Assembly: GCA_025458035.1 (NCBI GenBank) | Contig: JALOTH010000034.1 | Span: forward strand, 1-35,799 | DNA: 35,799 nucleotides | Reading direction: 5' to 3' | Source of the DNA: Rhodospirillales bacterium | Lineage (GTDB): Bacteria; Pseudomonadota; Alphaproteobacteria; Rhodospirillales; Defluviicoccaceae | Part shown: in pieces, positions 18,462 through 28,212 of the stretch | Numbering within the stretch: position 1 is the first letter of the stretch | How the letters are laid out: each line of letters begins with the position of its first letter | The notes under the pieces: generated by a model | Databases searched by the model: none | What the model was told of the DNA's origin: nothing | What the model saw: only the letters and a program-made list of their open reading frames with translations | Position numbers and translations under genes: made by a program

Positions 18462-19580
18462 CTAGCCGCCAGCCTTGTCGAGGGCGCGCAGGATCGATTC
18501 CCCCATCACCCGTGTCGAAACGCGGGCGCGGCCCGGCTGCATCAGGTCGGCGGTGCGCATGCCGCCATCAAGCACTTGGCGGACCGCCGTTTCGATCAGC
18601 AGCGCCTCGGCGCCGCGGTCGAACGAGTATCTCAGGCACATCGCCAAGCTGAGAATGACCGCCAGCGGGTTGGCGATCCCCTTGCCGGCAATATCCGGCG
18701 CCGAGCCGTGCACCGGCTCATACAGCGCCCGCCGCCGCCCGTCGGCAGCCGGCGCGCCGAGGGAGGCGGACGGCAGCATGCCCAGCGAACCGGTGAGCAT
18801 CGCCGCCTCGTCCGACAGGATGTCGCCGAACAGGTTGTCGGTGACGATGACGTCGAATTGGCCCGGGTTGCGGACGAGCTGCATGGCGCAGTTGTCGGCG
18901 TACATGTGGGTCAGTTCGATGTCCGGGAACTCCTGGTCGTGGACCCACTGCACCTCTTCCCGCCACAGCACGCCCGATTCCATGACATTGGATTTTTCCG
19001 CCGAGCAGACCCGGCGCTGGCGCTTCGCTGCCAGCTCGAAGGCCACCCGCGCGATACGGCGGATCTCCTCGGTCGTGTAGACCTGGGTGTTGATGCCGCG
19101 GCGGCTGCCGTCGGCCAGCGTCTCGATCCCGCGCGGCTCGCCGAAGTAGACGCCGCCGGTCAACTCGCGCACGATCATCAGGTCGAGACCGCGAATGATG
19201 TCCGACTTCAGCGGTGAGGCGTCGACAAGGGCCTCGAAGACGATGGCGGGGCGCAGGTTGGCGAACAGCGCCATCTCCTTGCGCAGCCGCAGCAGGCCGC
19301 GCTCCGGCTTCTGGGCAAACGGCAGGCGGTCCCATTTCGGGCCGCCGACGGCGCCCAGCAGCACCGCATCGACGGACAGCGCCTGCGCCATGGTGCCGTC
19401 CGTCAGTGGCACGCCGTCGGCATCGATCGCGGCGCCACCAACGCGTCCCTCGCTGATTTCGAGTTGCAGACCGCGACGCTTCTCCAACCAGTCGATGATG
19501 CGCCAGACCTCTCCCATCACCTCGGGGCCAATCCCGTCGCCCGGCAGCACCAGCAGCTTGAAGCGTCCCACCATGTCCAT
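18462..19580 (-). CDS. leuB: 3-isopropylmalate dehydrogenase
   Basis: A 372-residue NAD-dependent decarboxylating dehydrogenase, the third step of leucine synthesis. The motifs are [20 protein letters not shown] at the N-terminus, [28 protein letters not shown], the substrate-binding [33 protein letters not shown] and [20 protein letters not shown], then [16 protein letters not shown] (NAD-binding). Full length for the family. ATG 19580 and 19574 are both possible starts. It lies 52 bp after leuD in the same direction. Confidence 0.97.
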   Translation of the reverse strand: MDMVGRFKLLVLPGDGIGPEVMGEVWRIIDWLEKRRGLQLEISEGRVGGAAIDADGVPLTDGTMAQALSVDAVLLGAVGGPKWDRLPFAQKPERGLLRLRKEMALFANLRPAIVFEALVDASPLKSDIIRGLDLMIVRELTGGVYFGEPRGIETLADGSRRGINTQVYTTEEIRRIARVAFELAAKRQRRVCSAEKSNVMESGVLWREEVQWVHDQEFPDIELTHMYADNCAMQLVRNPGQFDVIVTDNLFGDILSDEAAMLTGSLGMLPSASLGAPAADGRRRALYEPVHGSAPDIAGKGIANPLAVILSLAMCLRYSFDRGAEALLIETAVRQVLDGGMRTADLMQPGRARVSTRVMGESILRALDKAGG

Positions 19581-19632
19581 TCACACCCGATCTCGGAGCA
19601 TCCGCCGGCCGGACGCTCGTCCGCAGTTCCGC

Positions 19633-20238
19633 CTATCCATACAGCCAGGGGCATGCCGCCCGCTGCCGAGCCTCGAACGCGGCGATGGTTGGCGCCTTTT
19701 GCAGCGTGAGGCCGATTTCGTCGAGGCCGTCCAGCAGACAGGCCTTGCGGAACGGATCGATGGTGAAAGGCAGCGACCGGCCGTCGGCCAGCGTGATCGT
19801 CTGCGCCCGCAGATCGATGGTCACCGGCTCCGCGGCGACGGCGGCGGCCATCACCTGGTCAACCTGCTGCGCCGGCAGCACGATGGGCAGAATGCCGTTC
19901 TTGAAGCAGTTGTTGAAAAAGATGTCGGCGAACGACGGGGCGATCACGCAGCGGATGCCGAAATCGAGGAGCGCCCATGGCGCATGCTCTCGCGAGGAAC
20001 CGCAGCCGAAATTTTCGCCGGTAACAAGAATGCAGGCCCGATCGTATGGCGGTCGGTGCAGAATGAAATCGGCATTGCGTGCGCCCGATGGATCGTACCG
20101 GAGTTCGTAAAACAGCCCGGAGCCGAGCCCGGAGCGCTTGATCGTCTTCAGGAACTGCTTGGGGATGATCATGTCGGTATCGACGTTGATCATCGGCAGA
20201 GGCGCCGCGATGCCGTTCAGGCGGCCGAAGTTTTCCAT
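19633..20238 (-). CDS. leuD: 3-isopropylmalate dehydratase small subunit
   Basis: A 201-residue swivel-domain subunit that pairs with LeuC to interconvert 2- and 3-isopropylmalate. The motifs are [26 protein letters not shown]-like [40 protein letters not shown] and [16 protein letters not shown]. The length is typical of the proteobacterial LeuD. The start is 37 bp after the leuC stop. Confidence 0.97.
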   Translation of the reverse strand: MENFGRLNGIAAPLPMINVDTDMIIPKQFLKTIKRSGLGSGLFYELRYDPSGARNADFILHRPPYDRACILVTGENFGCGSSREHAPWALLDFGIRCVIAPSFADIFFNNCFKNGILPIVLPAQQVDQVMAAAVAAEPVTIDLRAQTITLADGRSLPFTIDPFRKACLLDGLDEIGLTLQKAPTIAAFEARQRAACPWLYG

Positions 20239-20275
20239 GGATCCCTCGTCGATGCCGAGATGCGCCGGATGGGGC

Positions 20276-21682
20276 TCAGGTCAGATCGCGGACATCGGTC
20301 AGACGACCGGTGATCGCCGCCGCCGCCGCCATCGCCGGGCTGACCAGATGGGTGCGGCCGCCCCGGCCCTGACGGCCCTCGAAGTTGCGGTTGGATGTGG
20401 ACGCGCAGCGCTCGCCCGGCTCAAGCCGGTCCGCGTTCATGGCAAGGCACATGGAGCAGCCAGGCTCACGCCACTCGAATCCCGCCTCCATGAAAATCCG
20501 GTCGAGGCCTTCAGCCTCCGCCTGGCGCTTGACCAGGCCAGAGCCCGGAACGACCATCGCGCCGACGCCTTCGGCAATCCGCCGCCCCTTCGCGATCGCC
20601 GCCGCGGCGCGCAGGTCCTCGATGCGGCCATTGGTGCATGACCCGATGAACACCCGGTCGACGGCGATCTCTCGCATCGGTGTGCCCGGTGCCAACCCCA
20701 TGTAATCGAGAGCGCGCTGCATCGCCTCGCGCTTGACTGCTGTCGCGGCAGTGCTGGGATCGGGAACGTGGCCGGTGATCGGCACGACGTCCTCGGGACT
20801 GGTCCCCCAGGTGACCAGTGGCGGGATCGCCGCCGCGTCGAGCTGGATCTCCCGATCGTAGGTGGCGCCCGGATCGGACGGCAGCGTCCGCCAATAGGCG
20901 ACGGCTTGCCGCCACGCTTCGCCCTTCGGCGCCATCGGCCGGCCCTCCAGGTAGGCGAACGTCGTCTCGTCGGGGGCGATCAGACCGGCGCGTGCCCCGG
21001 CCTCGATCGACATGTTGCACACCGTCATCCGCCCTTCCATCGACAGCGACCGGATCACCTCGCCCGCGTACTCGATCACGTAACCGGTGCCACCGGCGGT
21101 GCCAAGCTTGCCGATGATGGCAAGAATCACGTCCTTTGCGGTGACGCCGAGCGGCAGCGTCCCGTCAACGCGCACGCGCATGTTCTTTGCCGGCGATTGC
21201 AGCAGCGTTTGCGTCGCCAGCACGTGCTCCACCTCCGACGTGCCGATGCCGAAGGCGAGGGCGCCGAACGCGCCGTGGGTGGAGGTGTGAGAATCGCCGC
21301 AGACGATGGTCATGCCCGGCAGCGTGAACCCTTGCTCCGGACCGATGATGTGGACGATGCCCTGGCGGACATCCGACATCGGAAAGTAGGTGATGCCAAA
21401 GCGGCTGGCGTTATCCGCCAGCGTGTCGACCTGCAACCGTGACTCCTCATCGGCGATCGCGACGGAACGGTCGGTCGTCGGCACGTTGTGATCGGCGACC
21501 GCCAGGGTGGCGTCCGGCCGGCGCACCCGCCGGCCAGCGCTGGCCAATCCCTCGAAGGCTTGCGGGCTGGTCACCTCGTGCACGAGATGGCGATCGATGT
21601 AGATCAGACAGGTGCCGTCGTCCTGACGATCGACGAGGTGACTGACCCAGATTTTGTCGAACAGTGTCTTCGGGCCCTGCAT
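20276..21682 (-). CDS. leuC: 3-isopropylmalate dehydratase large subunit
   Basis: A 468-residue aconitase-family subunit carrying a [4Fe-4S] cluster. The cluster ligands are C349 (FIGSCTNGR) and C409/C412 ([11 protein letters not shown]). [50 protein letters not shown] and [12 protein letters not shown] complete the active-site motifs. Typical length. AAGGA lies about eight bases before the ATG. It directly follows rplS after 68 bp, so leucine synthesis genes here continue a ribosomal-protein transcription unit unless a promoter lies in that gap. Confidence 0.97.
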   Translation of the reverse strand: MQGPKTLFDKIWVSHLVDRQDDGTCLIYIDRHLVHEVTSPQAFEGLASAGRRVRRPDATLAVADHNVPTTDRSVAIADEESRLQVDTLADNASRFGITYFPMSDVRQGIVHIIGPEQGFTLPGMTIVCGDSHTSTHGAFGALAFGIGTSEVEHVLATQTLLQSPAKNMRVRVDGTLPLGVTAKDVILAIIGKLGTAGGTGYVIEYAGEVIRSLSMEGRMTVCNMSIEAGARAGLIAPDETTFAYLEGRPMAPKGEAWRQAVAYWRTLPSDPGATYDREIQLDAAAIPPLVTWGTSPEDVVPITGHVPDPSTAATAVKREAMQRALDYMGLAPGTPMREIAVDRVFIGSCTNGRIEDLRAAAAIAKGRRIAEGVGAMVVPGSGLVKRQAEAEGLDRIFMEAGFEWREPGCSMCLAMNADRLEPGERCASTSNRNFEGRQGRGGRTHLVSPAMAAAAAITGRLTDVRDLT

Positions 21683-21695
21683 CCTTCGGGGTCCT

Positions 21696-21716
21696 TACGG
21701 TCTCTATACGGTCTCT
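21696..21716. repeat. 10-bp tandem repeat in the rplS-leuC gap
   Basis: TACGGTCTCT occurs at 21696-21705 and again at 21707-21716, an 11-bp period, inside the 68-bp gap before leuC. One helical turn of spacing could suit a protein-binding site. The function is unknown. Confidence 0.5.
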
Positions 21717-21750
21717 TGCGATCGCCAGCGAGGTCGGGGGCTTGCGCGGA

Positions 21751-22245
21751 TCAGGCGGGCCCGGCCGCGGACTCCGCCGCCTCCTTGGCCTCGCGCGCGG
21801 CCGCCGCACGCTCCTGCTGCGCGGCGAGCTTTTCCTGCTGCGCCGCTTCCCGCTCCATGGCGTCGATCTTGGCGGCGTAGCCGTCGGTCTTTTCCGAGAT
21901 GCGCGCACTCTTGCCGCGGCGCGAGCGCAGATAATACAGCTTCGCGCGGCGGACGTCGCCACGACGGATCACCTCGATCTCGGCGACGTTGGGCGAGTAG
22001 AGCGGGAACACCCGCTCAACGCCCTCGCCGTAGGAGATCTTGCGGACGGTGAACGAGGAATTGAGGCCGCGGTTGCGGCGGGCGATGCACACACCCTCAA
22101 ACGCCTGCAGGCGTTCCCGGGTGCCCTCGACGACCTTGACCTTGACCCGCAGCGTATCGCCCGGCGCGAAGAACGGCACCGCTCGCTTCGCTGCCAGCTT
22201 ACGGATCTGCTCCTGCTCGAACTGCTCGATGATGTTCATCGCCAC
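21751..22245 (-). CDS. rplS: 50S ribosomal protein L19
   Basis: The 164-residue protein starts [20 protein letters not shown] and has [60 protein letters not shown] and [20 protein letters not shown], the whole L19 fold near the 30S-50S interface. About 45 residues beyond the usual bacterial length form an Ala/Glu/Lys-rich, probably helical tail ([20 protein letters not shown]), an extension also seen in other alphaproteobacteria. The start overlaps the trmD end by ten bases. Confidence 0.97.
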   Translation of the reverse strand: MAMNIIEQFEQEQIRKLAAKRAVPFFAPGDTLRVKVKVVEGTRERLQAFEGVCIARRNRGLNSSFTVRKISYGEGVERVFPLYSPNVAEIEVIRRGDVRRAKLYYLRSRRGKSARISEKTDGYAAKIDAMEREAAQQEKLAAQQERAAAAREAKEAAESAAGPA

Positions 22246-23000
22246 CCACCTTCATTGTCATGGGGTTGTGCCTTCGACGCCGCCACGGTGGGGCGCCGGG
22301 TGTGAACGTAGCGCTGCCAAAGATCGGGCCGGCGTTCGCGCGTGATCCGTTCCGCTTCCGCCAGCCGCCATTCGGCAATGCGGCGGTGATGACCGGACAG
22401 CAGGATCTCCGGCACGTCGCGCCCGGCCCACAGGCGCGGCCGGGTATAATGGGGATACTCCAGCAGGCCGTTTTCAAAACTTTCATCGAGCAGCGATCCG
22501 GCCTCGCCAACCACCCCCGGTCGCAAGCGCAGGCAGGCATCGAGGAGCACGAAGGCCGCCGGTTCGCCGCCGGAAAGGACGAAATCACCGACGCTAACCT
22601 CCCGCGGCCGCCACGCATCGACGATCCGCTCGTCGACGCCCTCGTAGTGCCCGCACAGAAGGATCATCCCGGCGCCGCCGGCAAGCTCGCGCACGTCGGC
22701 CTGTTCGAGCCGGCGGCCGCGCGGTGTCAGATAGACGAGCGGCAGCCCCGGAAAGCGGCCGACCGCGTCGCTGACGGCCGCGTCCACCACGTCGGGCCGC
22801 ATCACCATGCCCGGGCCGCCGCCAAACGGCGCATCATCAACGGCGCCGTAGCGGTCGTCGGCATACGTCCGGATATCCATCGCCGACAGTGCCCAGTGGC
22901 CTGCGGCGAGCGCCTTGCCCGCCAGGGCAAAGGCCAGCGGGCCGGGAAACATGCCGGGGAAAAGGGTGAGGACGACGGCCTGCCAGGGCATGGCGGTCAC
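22236..23000 (-). CDS. trmD: tRNA (guanine37-N1)-methyltransferase
   Basis: A 254-residue SPOUT (knotted) methyltransferase that makes m1G37 in tRNAs reading CNN-type codons and prevents +1 frameshifting. The motifs are [69 protein letters not shown] and [20 protein letters not shown] (the trefoil knot and SAM site), then [13 protein letters not shown]. It overlaps rimM by four bases (ATGA) and rplS by ten, so the three are translationally coupled. Confidence 0.97.
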   Translation of the reverse strand: MTAMPWQAVVLTLFPGMFPGPLAFALAGKALAAGHWALSAMDIRTYADDRYGAVDDAPFGGGPGMVMRPDVVDAAVSDAVGRFPGLPLVYLTPRGRRLEQADVRELAGGAGMILLCGHYEGVDERIVDAWRPREVSVGDFVLSGGEPAAFVLLDACLRLRPGVVGEAGSLLDESFENGLLEYPHYTRPRLWAGRDVPEILLSGHHRRIAEWRLAEAERITRERRPDLWQRYVHTRRPTVAASKAQPHDNEGGWR

Positions 23001-23590
23001 CCGGCCTCCGCCAGCCGGGAGGCCGCAACCGGCTCGCCATCGCCATCGGCCGAAATCAGCCCCGGCAGTTCGGCGATCGCGATGCGGCCCGCCGCAAGGT
23101 CGACGACGGGAACGGCGGCGCGGCTGAACGGCACCAGCAGGTCCTCGCCGGACGGCCGAACGATGTCGAGCAGAGGTCCGCCGCCGACGTCGACCACGTC
23201 GCGCACCCGTCCGAACGCCGCCGTGACCAGGGCCCCGCCGGCGTCCCGCAGATCGGCGGTCAGGCCGATCAGATCCGCGATGTAGAATTCGTCCGCCGCC
23301 GGCGCCGGCAGCGCCGAGCGCTCCACGAACAGGTGCAGCCCGCGCAGCGCTTCCGCATCGCTGCGGCCGGTGACGCCGTCGATGGCGGCGATCACCTCGT
23401 CCCGCCGGCAGGCCCGCACCGTGAGCCGGAACCGGCGCGTTCGCGCGGCATCGGTCAGCCGCCCGTAGCTGGCAATGGCTGCCGGCTCGCCGGTGAAGCT
23501 GCGAACCCTCACCTCGCCGTTGAGGCCGCGCGCGCCGGCGATGACGCCTAAGCAGACCATCCGTGCTGAGCCCTCATCGCCGCTCGCCAT
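22997..23590 (-). CDS. rimM: 16S rRNA processing/ribosome maturation factor RimM
   Basis: A 197-residue RimM, which binds S19 and aids 30S head assembly. The N-terminal beta-barrel has [20 protein letters not shown] (FTG), and the C-terminal PRC barrel has [20 protein letters not shown], then [36 protein letters not shown] at 23611 would add seven residues. I prefer ATG 23590, which has AGGTGAG upstream. It lies between rpsP and trmD, overlapping trmD by ATGA. Confidence 0.93.
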   Translation of the reverse strand: MASGDEGSARMVCLGVIAGARGLNGEVRVRSFTGEPAAIASYGRLTDAARTRRFRLTVRACRRDEVIAAIDGVTGRSDAEALRGLHLFVERSALPAPAADEFYIADLIGLTADLRDAGGALVTAAFGRVRDVVDVGGGPLLDIVRPSGEDLLVPFSRAAVPVVDLAAGRIAIAELPGLISADGDGEPVAASRLAEAG

Positions 23591-23612
23591 GCCGGTGTCT
23601 CTCACCTGCACG

Positions 23613-23957
23613 CTAGGCGCCAGCCGCCTCTGCGGCCGCCTTCATCCGTTCCTGCGCCTTCTTCTTCGGCTGCGGCTTGAGGGTTTGCTGCCAGCGCGCC
23701 GGCGGCTCCATCAGCCCCTGCGCGGCGCACACGCGAGCGACGCGATCCGTGGCGGTGGCACCGACACCGAGCCAGTGGCGGATCCGCTCGCTCTGCAGCC
23801 GCACCCGATCGGGGTGTTCGTGTTCCAGCATCGGATTGTAGGTGCCGAGAATTTCGATAAAGCGGCCGTCGCGCGGGCTGCGCGAATCGCTCACTACCAC
23901 CCGATAAAACGGGCGTTTCTTTGTGCCGCCCCGCGCCAGTCTGATCCGCAATGCCAT
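23613..23957 (-). CDS. rpsP: 30S ribosomal protein S16
   Basis: The 114-residue protein opens with the S16 signature [20 protein letters not shown] ([20 protein letters not shown]), then NPMLE and [21 protein letters not shown] Lys/Ala-rich C-terminal extension follows ([20 protein letters not shown]), common in this class. The frame is open upstream into ffh, but ATG 23957 begins the conserved protein and has GAGGAAG ahead of it. Confidence 0.97.
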   Translation of the reverse strand: MALRIRLARGGTKKRPFYRVVVSDSRSPRDGRFIEILGTYNPMLEHEHPDRVRLQSERIRHWLGVGATATDRVARVCAAQGLMEPPARWQQTLKPQPKKKAQERMKAAAEAAGA

Positions 23958-24009
23958 GGCTCGTCTGCTTCCTCGCTCGTGTGATGAACCGTCTAGGGGA
24001 AACGCCGCG

Positions 24010-25404
24010 CTAACGGGGCGGCATCGGCGGCAACAGGCCGGGCGGCAGCCGCCCGCCCAACAAGCCGCGTTTTCCGAGTTTGCCAACCTTCTTCATCATC
24101 TCAGACATCTGCTGGTGCTGTTTGAGCAGCCGGTTGACATCCTGGACCGTCGTACCGGACCCGGCAGCAATGCGACGGCGGCGCGAGCCGTTCAGCAGCC
24201 TCGGGTTCCGCCGCTCCTTGGCCGTCATCGACAGGATGATCGCTTCCTGGCGGGCAATCATCCGATCGTCGATGTTTGCATCTTCGATCTGCTTCTTCGC
24301 CTTGGCGATGCCGGGGATCATCCCGAGCAACCCCTTCACGTCGCCGATCTTGCGCAACTGCCGGAACTGGTTCGCCATGTCGTCCAGCGTGAACTGGCCC
24401 TCCATCACCTTGCGCGCCAGCTTCTCGGCGTCTTCGTGCTCGATGACTTCCGCCGCCCGCTCCACCAGACCGACGACGTCGCCCATGCCGAGGATCCGTC
24501 CGGCGATCCGGTCCGGCTGAAACGTCTCCAGCGCGTCGATCTTCTCGCCGACACCGATGAGGCGGATGGGACAGCCGGTGACCGCACGCATCGACAGTGC
24601 CGCGCCGCCCCGCGAGTCGCCATCGACGCGGGTCAGCACGATGCCGGAGACGCCGACCCGTTCGTGAAAGCTGCGCGCCACCGTCACCGCATCCTGCCCG
24701 GTCAGCGCATCGGCGACCAGCAGGGTTTCGACGGGCCGCACACAGGCCTTGACCGCCGCCGCCTCGTCCATCATCGCCTCGTCGAGGTGCAACCGGCCGG
24801 CCGTATCGAGGATCAACACGTCGAAGCCCTGCTTGCGCGCGGTGTCCAACGCCCGTTCGGCGATGGCAAGGGGGGCTTCGCCGGCGACGATGTCGAGCAC
24901 CGCCGTATCCGTCTGTTGTCCCAGCAGCGCCAGCTGCTGTTGCGCCGCAGGCCGGTACACGTCGAGGGAGGCCATCAGCACCCGCCGGCGCTCCCGCTTT
25001 TTCATGCGCGCCGCGAGTTTCGCGGCGGTGGTGGTTTTGCCGGACCCCTGCAGTCCAACGATGAGCACCGGCACCGGCGCCGCACCAGCGAGGTTGAGGC
25101 CGCTGCCGGTGGCAGCCCGCAGCTTCTCGTCCTCCTCGTCGCCGCGCAGCATCGCGATCAGGTGGTCGTGAACGATCTTGACGACCATTTGCGCCGGCGT
25201 CACGGACCGCAGCACCTCGTGACCGATGGCCCGTTCGCGCACGCTGGCAACGAAATCCTTGACGACCGGCAGCGCGACATCGGCCTCCAGCAGGGCGACG
25301 CGCACCTCCCGCAAGGCTTCGTTGACGTCGTCTTCGCTCAGCGCTCCGCGTCTGCGCAAGCGGTCGAAGATCCCACCCAGGCGATCGCTCAGGCCCTCGA
25401 ACAC
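24010..25404 (-). CDS. ffh: Signal recognition particle protein Ffh (SRP54)
   Basis: The 464-residue GTPase subunit of SRP targets nascent membrane proteins to FtsY and SecYEG. The N domain is residues 1-90 ([20 protein letters not shown]). The G domain has G1 [15 protein letters not shown] at 117-131, [41 protein letters not shown] and [12 protein letters not shown]. The Met-rich M domain starts near 325 ([37 protein letters not shown]) and ends Gly/Pro-rich. It has a GTG start at 25404 with GGAAG seven bases before. It is the first gene of a nine-gene minus-strand run, so a promoter is expected just upstream. Confidence 0.97.
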   Translation of the reverse strand: MFEGLSDRLGGIFDRLRRRGALSEDDVNEALREVRVALLEADVALPVVKDFVASVRERAIGHEVLRSVTPAQMVVKIVHDHLIAMLRGDEEDEKLRAATGSGLNLAGAAPVPVLIVGLQGSGKTTTAAKLAARMKKRERRRVLMASLDVYRPAAQQQLALLGQQTDTAVLDIVAGEAPLAIAERALDTARKQGFDVLILDTAGRLHLDEAMMDEAAAVKACVRPVETLLVADALTGQDAVTVARSFHERVGVSGIVLTRVDGDSRGGAALSMRAVTGCPIRLIGVGEKIDALETFQPDRIAGRILGMGDVVGLVERAAEVIEHEDAEKLARKVMEGQFTLDDMANQFRQLRKIGDVKGLLGMIPGIAKAKKQIEDANIDDRMIARQEAIILSMTAKERRNPRLLNGSRRRRIAAGSGTTVQDVNRLLKQHQQMSEMMKKVGKLGKRGLLGGRLPPGLLPPMPPR

Positions 25405-25751
25405 GCGAAACTTCCAATCAGCATCAAAAAAGCCGAGAGCGGCCGGGCGTCATTTCGACACCCCCGTTCCCGGCTCGACAATTAGAGGGCGCAAGCTAAA
25501 GATGCCGAACGGCCAAGTCAAGACCAACCATCGCCGCATTGCCCCCGGTCGACCGCTGCGATCCCGTCAGTGAACAGGCGCCGGTCGAGCCGCTCCGCCA
25601 AATTACACGGCATTGGGGGGTGACAAACCGAATAACAATCTTTATTACAGAAGGGGGAGGTGAAGCGAAACGGCATTGCGCCCCGGTATTCCTGGGATTG
25701 GATGCCGGACGATCGTGCGAACCTCGACAACAAGCCACAATTTGGCGTACC
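25405..25751. other. Intergenic region between ffh and the XRE gene
   Basis: These 347 bp separate the divergent ffh and XRE genes and should hold both promoters. No RNA gene or convincing ORF is seen. The middle (25595-25660) is relatively AT-rich, with AATAACAATCTTTATTACAG and a purine-rich GGGGGAGGTGAAG. No sigma-70 pair is clear enough to place. Confidence 0.5.
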
Positions 25752-26237
25752 ATGAACATCATGAAAAAGCCTATGCCAGAAGACGGCCCGGATCCCATAG
25801 ATCGCCATGTCGGTACGCGCATACGCGGCCGACGCGTCGGCCTAAGGATCAGCCAGACCAAACTGGGACAGTCAATCGGCGTTACGTTTCAGCAGATCCA
25901 GAAATACGAAAGCGGGACGAATCGGGTCGGCGCGAGTAATCTCTTCAAGATTGCGAAGGCGCTGAACGTCGATGTTTCGTTCTTTTTCGACGGCCTCATC
26001 TCGCAACTCGGCGAGGAGCGCGGTTCCATGCCGGCGTATGGCCTTGCCGATTCGGCAGCGCCAACGTTCGACTTTAACCCGATGAACTCGCGCGAGGCTT
26101 TCGAATTGATGCATAATTATTTCCGGATTCCTGATCCGACCGTGCGCAAGCGGCTGTTTCAGTTGATTCGCGTCCTCAGCTATGGTGAGCCGGAAGCCCC
26201 GGTGCACGTGGAGGAGTCGGCCGAAAAGGTGGGCTGA
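25752..26237 (+). CDS. XRE-family transcriptional regulator
   Basis: A 161-residue DNA-binding protein. Residues about 17-75 form a Cro/CI-type helix-turn-helix: VGTRIRGRRVGLRISQTKLG, then QSIGVTFQQIQKYESGTNRV, GASNLFKIAKALNVDVSFFF. The last 75 residues have no known domain but end in a helix-rich segment, AFELMHNYFRIPDPTVRKRL (FQLIRVLS), seen in a group of alphaproteobacterial HTH_3 regulators. ATG 25752 is chosen because upstream codons are not conserved in type; ATG 25761 is also possible. No strong Shine-Dalgarno sequence is present. Targets are unknown; the SpmAB-like gene follows after about 117 bp. Confidence 0.85.
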   Translation: MNIMKKPMPEDGPDPIDRHVGTRIRGRRVGLRISQTKLGQSIGVTFQQIQKYESGTNRVGASNLFKIAKALNVDVSFFFDGLISQLGEERGSMPAYGLADSAAPTFDFNPMNSREAFELMHNYFRIPDPTVRKRLFQLIRVLSYGEPEAPVHVEESAEKVG

Positions 26238-26354
26238 GCGGGCGAGGAGATCCAAGGGAGGGCGGTTCCGGGGACAACGGGGAGCGCCCGAGGGGATGCG
26301 TTGCGCACTGTGGCGGCGCTGGTTGGGACGCTTGCGCCGGCGGTGTCATGAGAC

Positions 26355-27710
26355 TTGCATGCTTTCAGACTCCCGCCGCTGCCGCTTGTGAACCGGGTTT
26401 TTTTCGCCATCATCGCGGCGGCCTACGCCTTTGCCGCCGGGCAAGCGCTGTTTGATGGCAGCACGTCCGCCATGGAGGCGTTGGCGCGCGCCAGCCTTGA
26501 GAGTGCCGCAGACGGCGTCAAGATCGCCATCGGGCTGATCGGCATCCTCGCTCTGTTTCTCGGCCTGATGCGCGTCGGCGAGCGCGCCGGCATCGTCGTC
26601 GCCGTCGCCCGACTGCTGCAGCCGCTGATGCTCCGGCTGTTTCCCCGCGTGCCCGCCGGCCATCCGGCGATGGGCGCGATGATTTTCAACATGTCGGCGA
26701 ACGTGCTGGGGCTCGGCAACGCGGCGACGCCATTCGGCATCCGCGCCATGCAGCAGTTGCACCGGTTGAACCGGCAGCAGGGCGAAACCGATCCTGCCAC
26801 CGCGACCGACGCGATGGTCCTGTTCCTCGCCATCAACACCGCGAGCATAACGCTGCTGCCGACATCGGTGATTGCGCTGCGTGCGGCGGCGGGATCTGCG
26901 GACCCCGCTGGCGTGCTGCCGACGACGCTGTTCGCCACCCTGTGCTCAACGGTGACCGCGATCCTCGTCGCCCGCATCGGCGCCAAGTGGTGGCCCGCCA
27001 AGCCACCCGGCGCTGACGCGCGCGCGGCGCTGGCGGCACCCGGCGACGGAGCCATGGCCGATGAACCCGATGACGCCGAAGCGGGGACGAGCACACGCGT
27101 CGAAACCGGGTATCCCGCCGCGGTCGGCATCGCCGCCGCCGTCGCCGTCGTTGCCCTCATTCCGCTGACGATCCTGTTTGGCCAGCAACTGGCCGCCTGG
27201 ATCATCCCGACCCTCATCTTCGGCTTTCTCGCCTACGGCATGATGAGGAACATTCCCGTTTATGCGGCATTCGTCGATGGCGCGCGCGAGGGCTTCGACA
27301 TCGCCGTGAAGATCATTCCCTATCTCGTCGCCATCCTCGTCGCCATCGCCATGCTGAAGGCGTCGGGCGCCGTCGATCATCTGCTGATGCCGCTCGGCCG
27401 CTTGACGGCGCCGCTTGGCCTGCCGCCGGAAGGCCTCATCATGGCGGTGTTGCGCGCCCTCTCCGGATCCGGCGCCTTCGCCTACCTGGCGGCGTTGCTC
27501 AACGATCCGGCGATCGGCCCCGACAGCTACACCGGCTATCTCGTCAGCACCATACAAGCCTCGACGGAAACGACATTTTACGTCATCGCCGTCTACTTCG
27601 GCGCCGTCGGCGTGATCCGCTTTCGTCATGCGGTCATTGCCGGCCTCGCTGCCGACGCCGTCGGTCTCGTCGCCTCGGTGGTCATCTGTCGCCTGCTGCA
27701 TGGCCCATAG
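26355..27710 (+). CDS. SpmA-SpmB fused nucleoside-recognition (Gate) domain membrane protein
   Basis: A 451-residue, highly hydrophobic protein with two Gate-domain halves. The first (about 10-200) resembles spore maturation protein A, with GVKIAIGLIGILALFLGLMR, then FPRVPAGHPAMGAMIFNMSA and NVLGLGNAATPFGIRAMQQL. A charged Ala/Asp/Glu linker follows at about 215-250. The second (about 250-448) resembles SpmB, with NIPVYAAFVDGAREGFDIAV (KIIPYLVAILVAIAML), LSGSGAFAYLAALLNDPAIG and STIQASTETTFYVIAVYFGA. In Bacillus, SpmA and SpmB act in spore-core dehydration; in non-spore-formers the role is unknown, though transport is likely. Starts: TTG 26355, or GTG 26388 with a cleaner membrane N-terminus. 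Confidence 0.85.
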   Translation: MHAFRLPPLPLVNRVFFAIIAAAYAFAAGQALFDGSTSAMEALARASLESAADGVKIAIGLIGILALFLGLMRVGERAGIVVAVARLLQPLMLRLFPRVPAGHPAMGAMIFNMSANVLGLGNAATPFGIRAMQQLHRLNRQQGETDPATATDAMVLFLAINTASITLLPTSVIALRAAAGSADPAGVLPTTLFATLCSTVTAILVARIGAKWWPAKPPGADARAALAAPGDGAMADEPDDAEAGTSTRVETGYPAAVGIAAAVAVVALIPLTILFGQQLAAWIIPTLIFGFLAYGMMRNIPVYAAFVDGAREGFDIAVKIIPYLVAILVAIAMLKASGAVDHLLMPLGRLTAPLGLPPEGLIMAVLRALSGSGAFAYLAALLNDPAIGPDSYTGYLVSTIQASTETTFYVIAVYFGAVGVIRFRHAVIAGLAADAVGLVASVVICRLLHGP

Positions 27711-27925
27711 CCCCGGTCCGGGGCGCCGTCGCGCGAATCAGCCGACAGAATCTGACGCCCCCCGACCCCCCAAATGTGCCATATAGACGAAAAAATGGGC
27801 ACAAAATCAACGACTTTCAACCCCCGCTTGCTCGCTTAACCGAATCATGGTTGCAAAGTAAATCTGGATTTGTTACTCTTTATGCGTGTTTTGAGTGAGT
27901 TGTATATCGTATAGCGAGCACAGCG

Positions 27926-28132
27926 ATGAACAGCAACCTCTTCGTCAGCACAATCGCCTACGAACAACGTCATGGCCGGAAGCCGCGGGGTTATGGCCTT
28001 TGGTACTTTCGCATGCCCGGCGGCCTGACCTTCAGCTACCCTGGCGGCTACCATGCGGCGGCCCGTGCCGCCTCCGCGTTCGCCAGCCGGCTGCATTACG
28101 GCGTGGACGAGCCGATCCGTCTATACGCCTGA
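27926..28132 (+). CDS. Small basic aromatic protein, unrecognised
   Basis: A 68-residue protein, MNSNLFVSTIAYEQRHGRKP followed by RGYGLWYFRMPGGLTFSYPG and an Ala-rich helix (YHAAARAASAFASRL). Its codon use is typical of the genome, unlike the AT-rich 150 bp before it (27765-27920), which could carry its promoter; a weak TTGCAA-17-TACTCT pair lies near 27850-27878. The GRKPRGYGLWYF core looks like a compact conserved fold, but I cannot name a family. It is convergent with the HD-GYP gene. Confidence 0.5.
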   Translation: MNSNLFVSTIAYEQRHGRKPRGYGLWYFRMPGGLTFSYPGGYHAAARAASAFASRLHYGVDEPIRLYA

Positions 28133-28212
28133 CGGCGTTTGACCCGCCCGCGGACGCCGCCACCGTTCCGCAGGGTTGGGGGGATCCGGATCGCCGGCCG
28201 GGGGTGCGCCGC

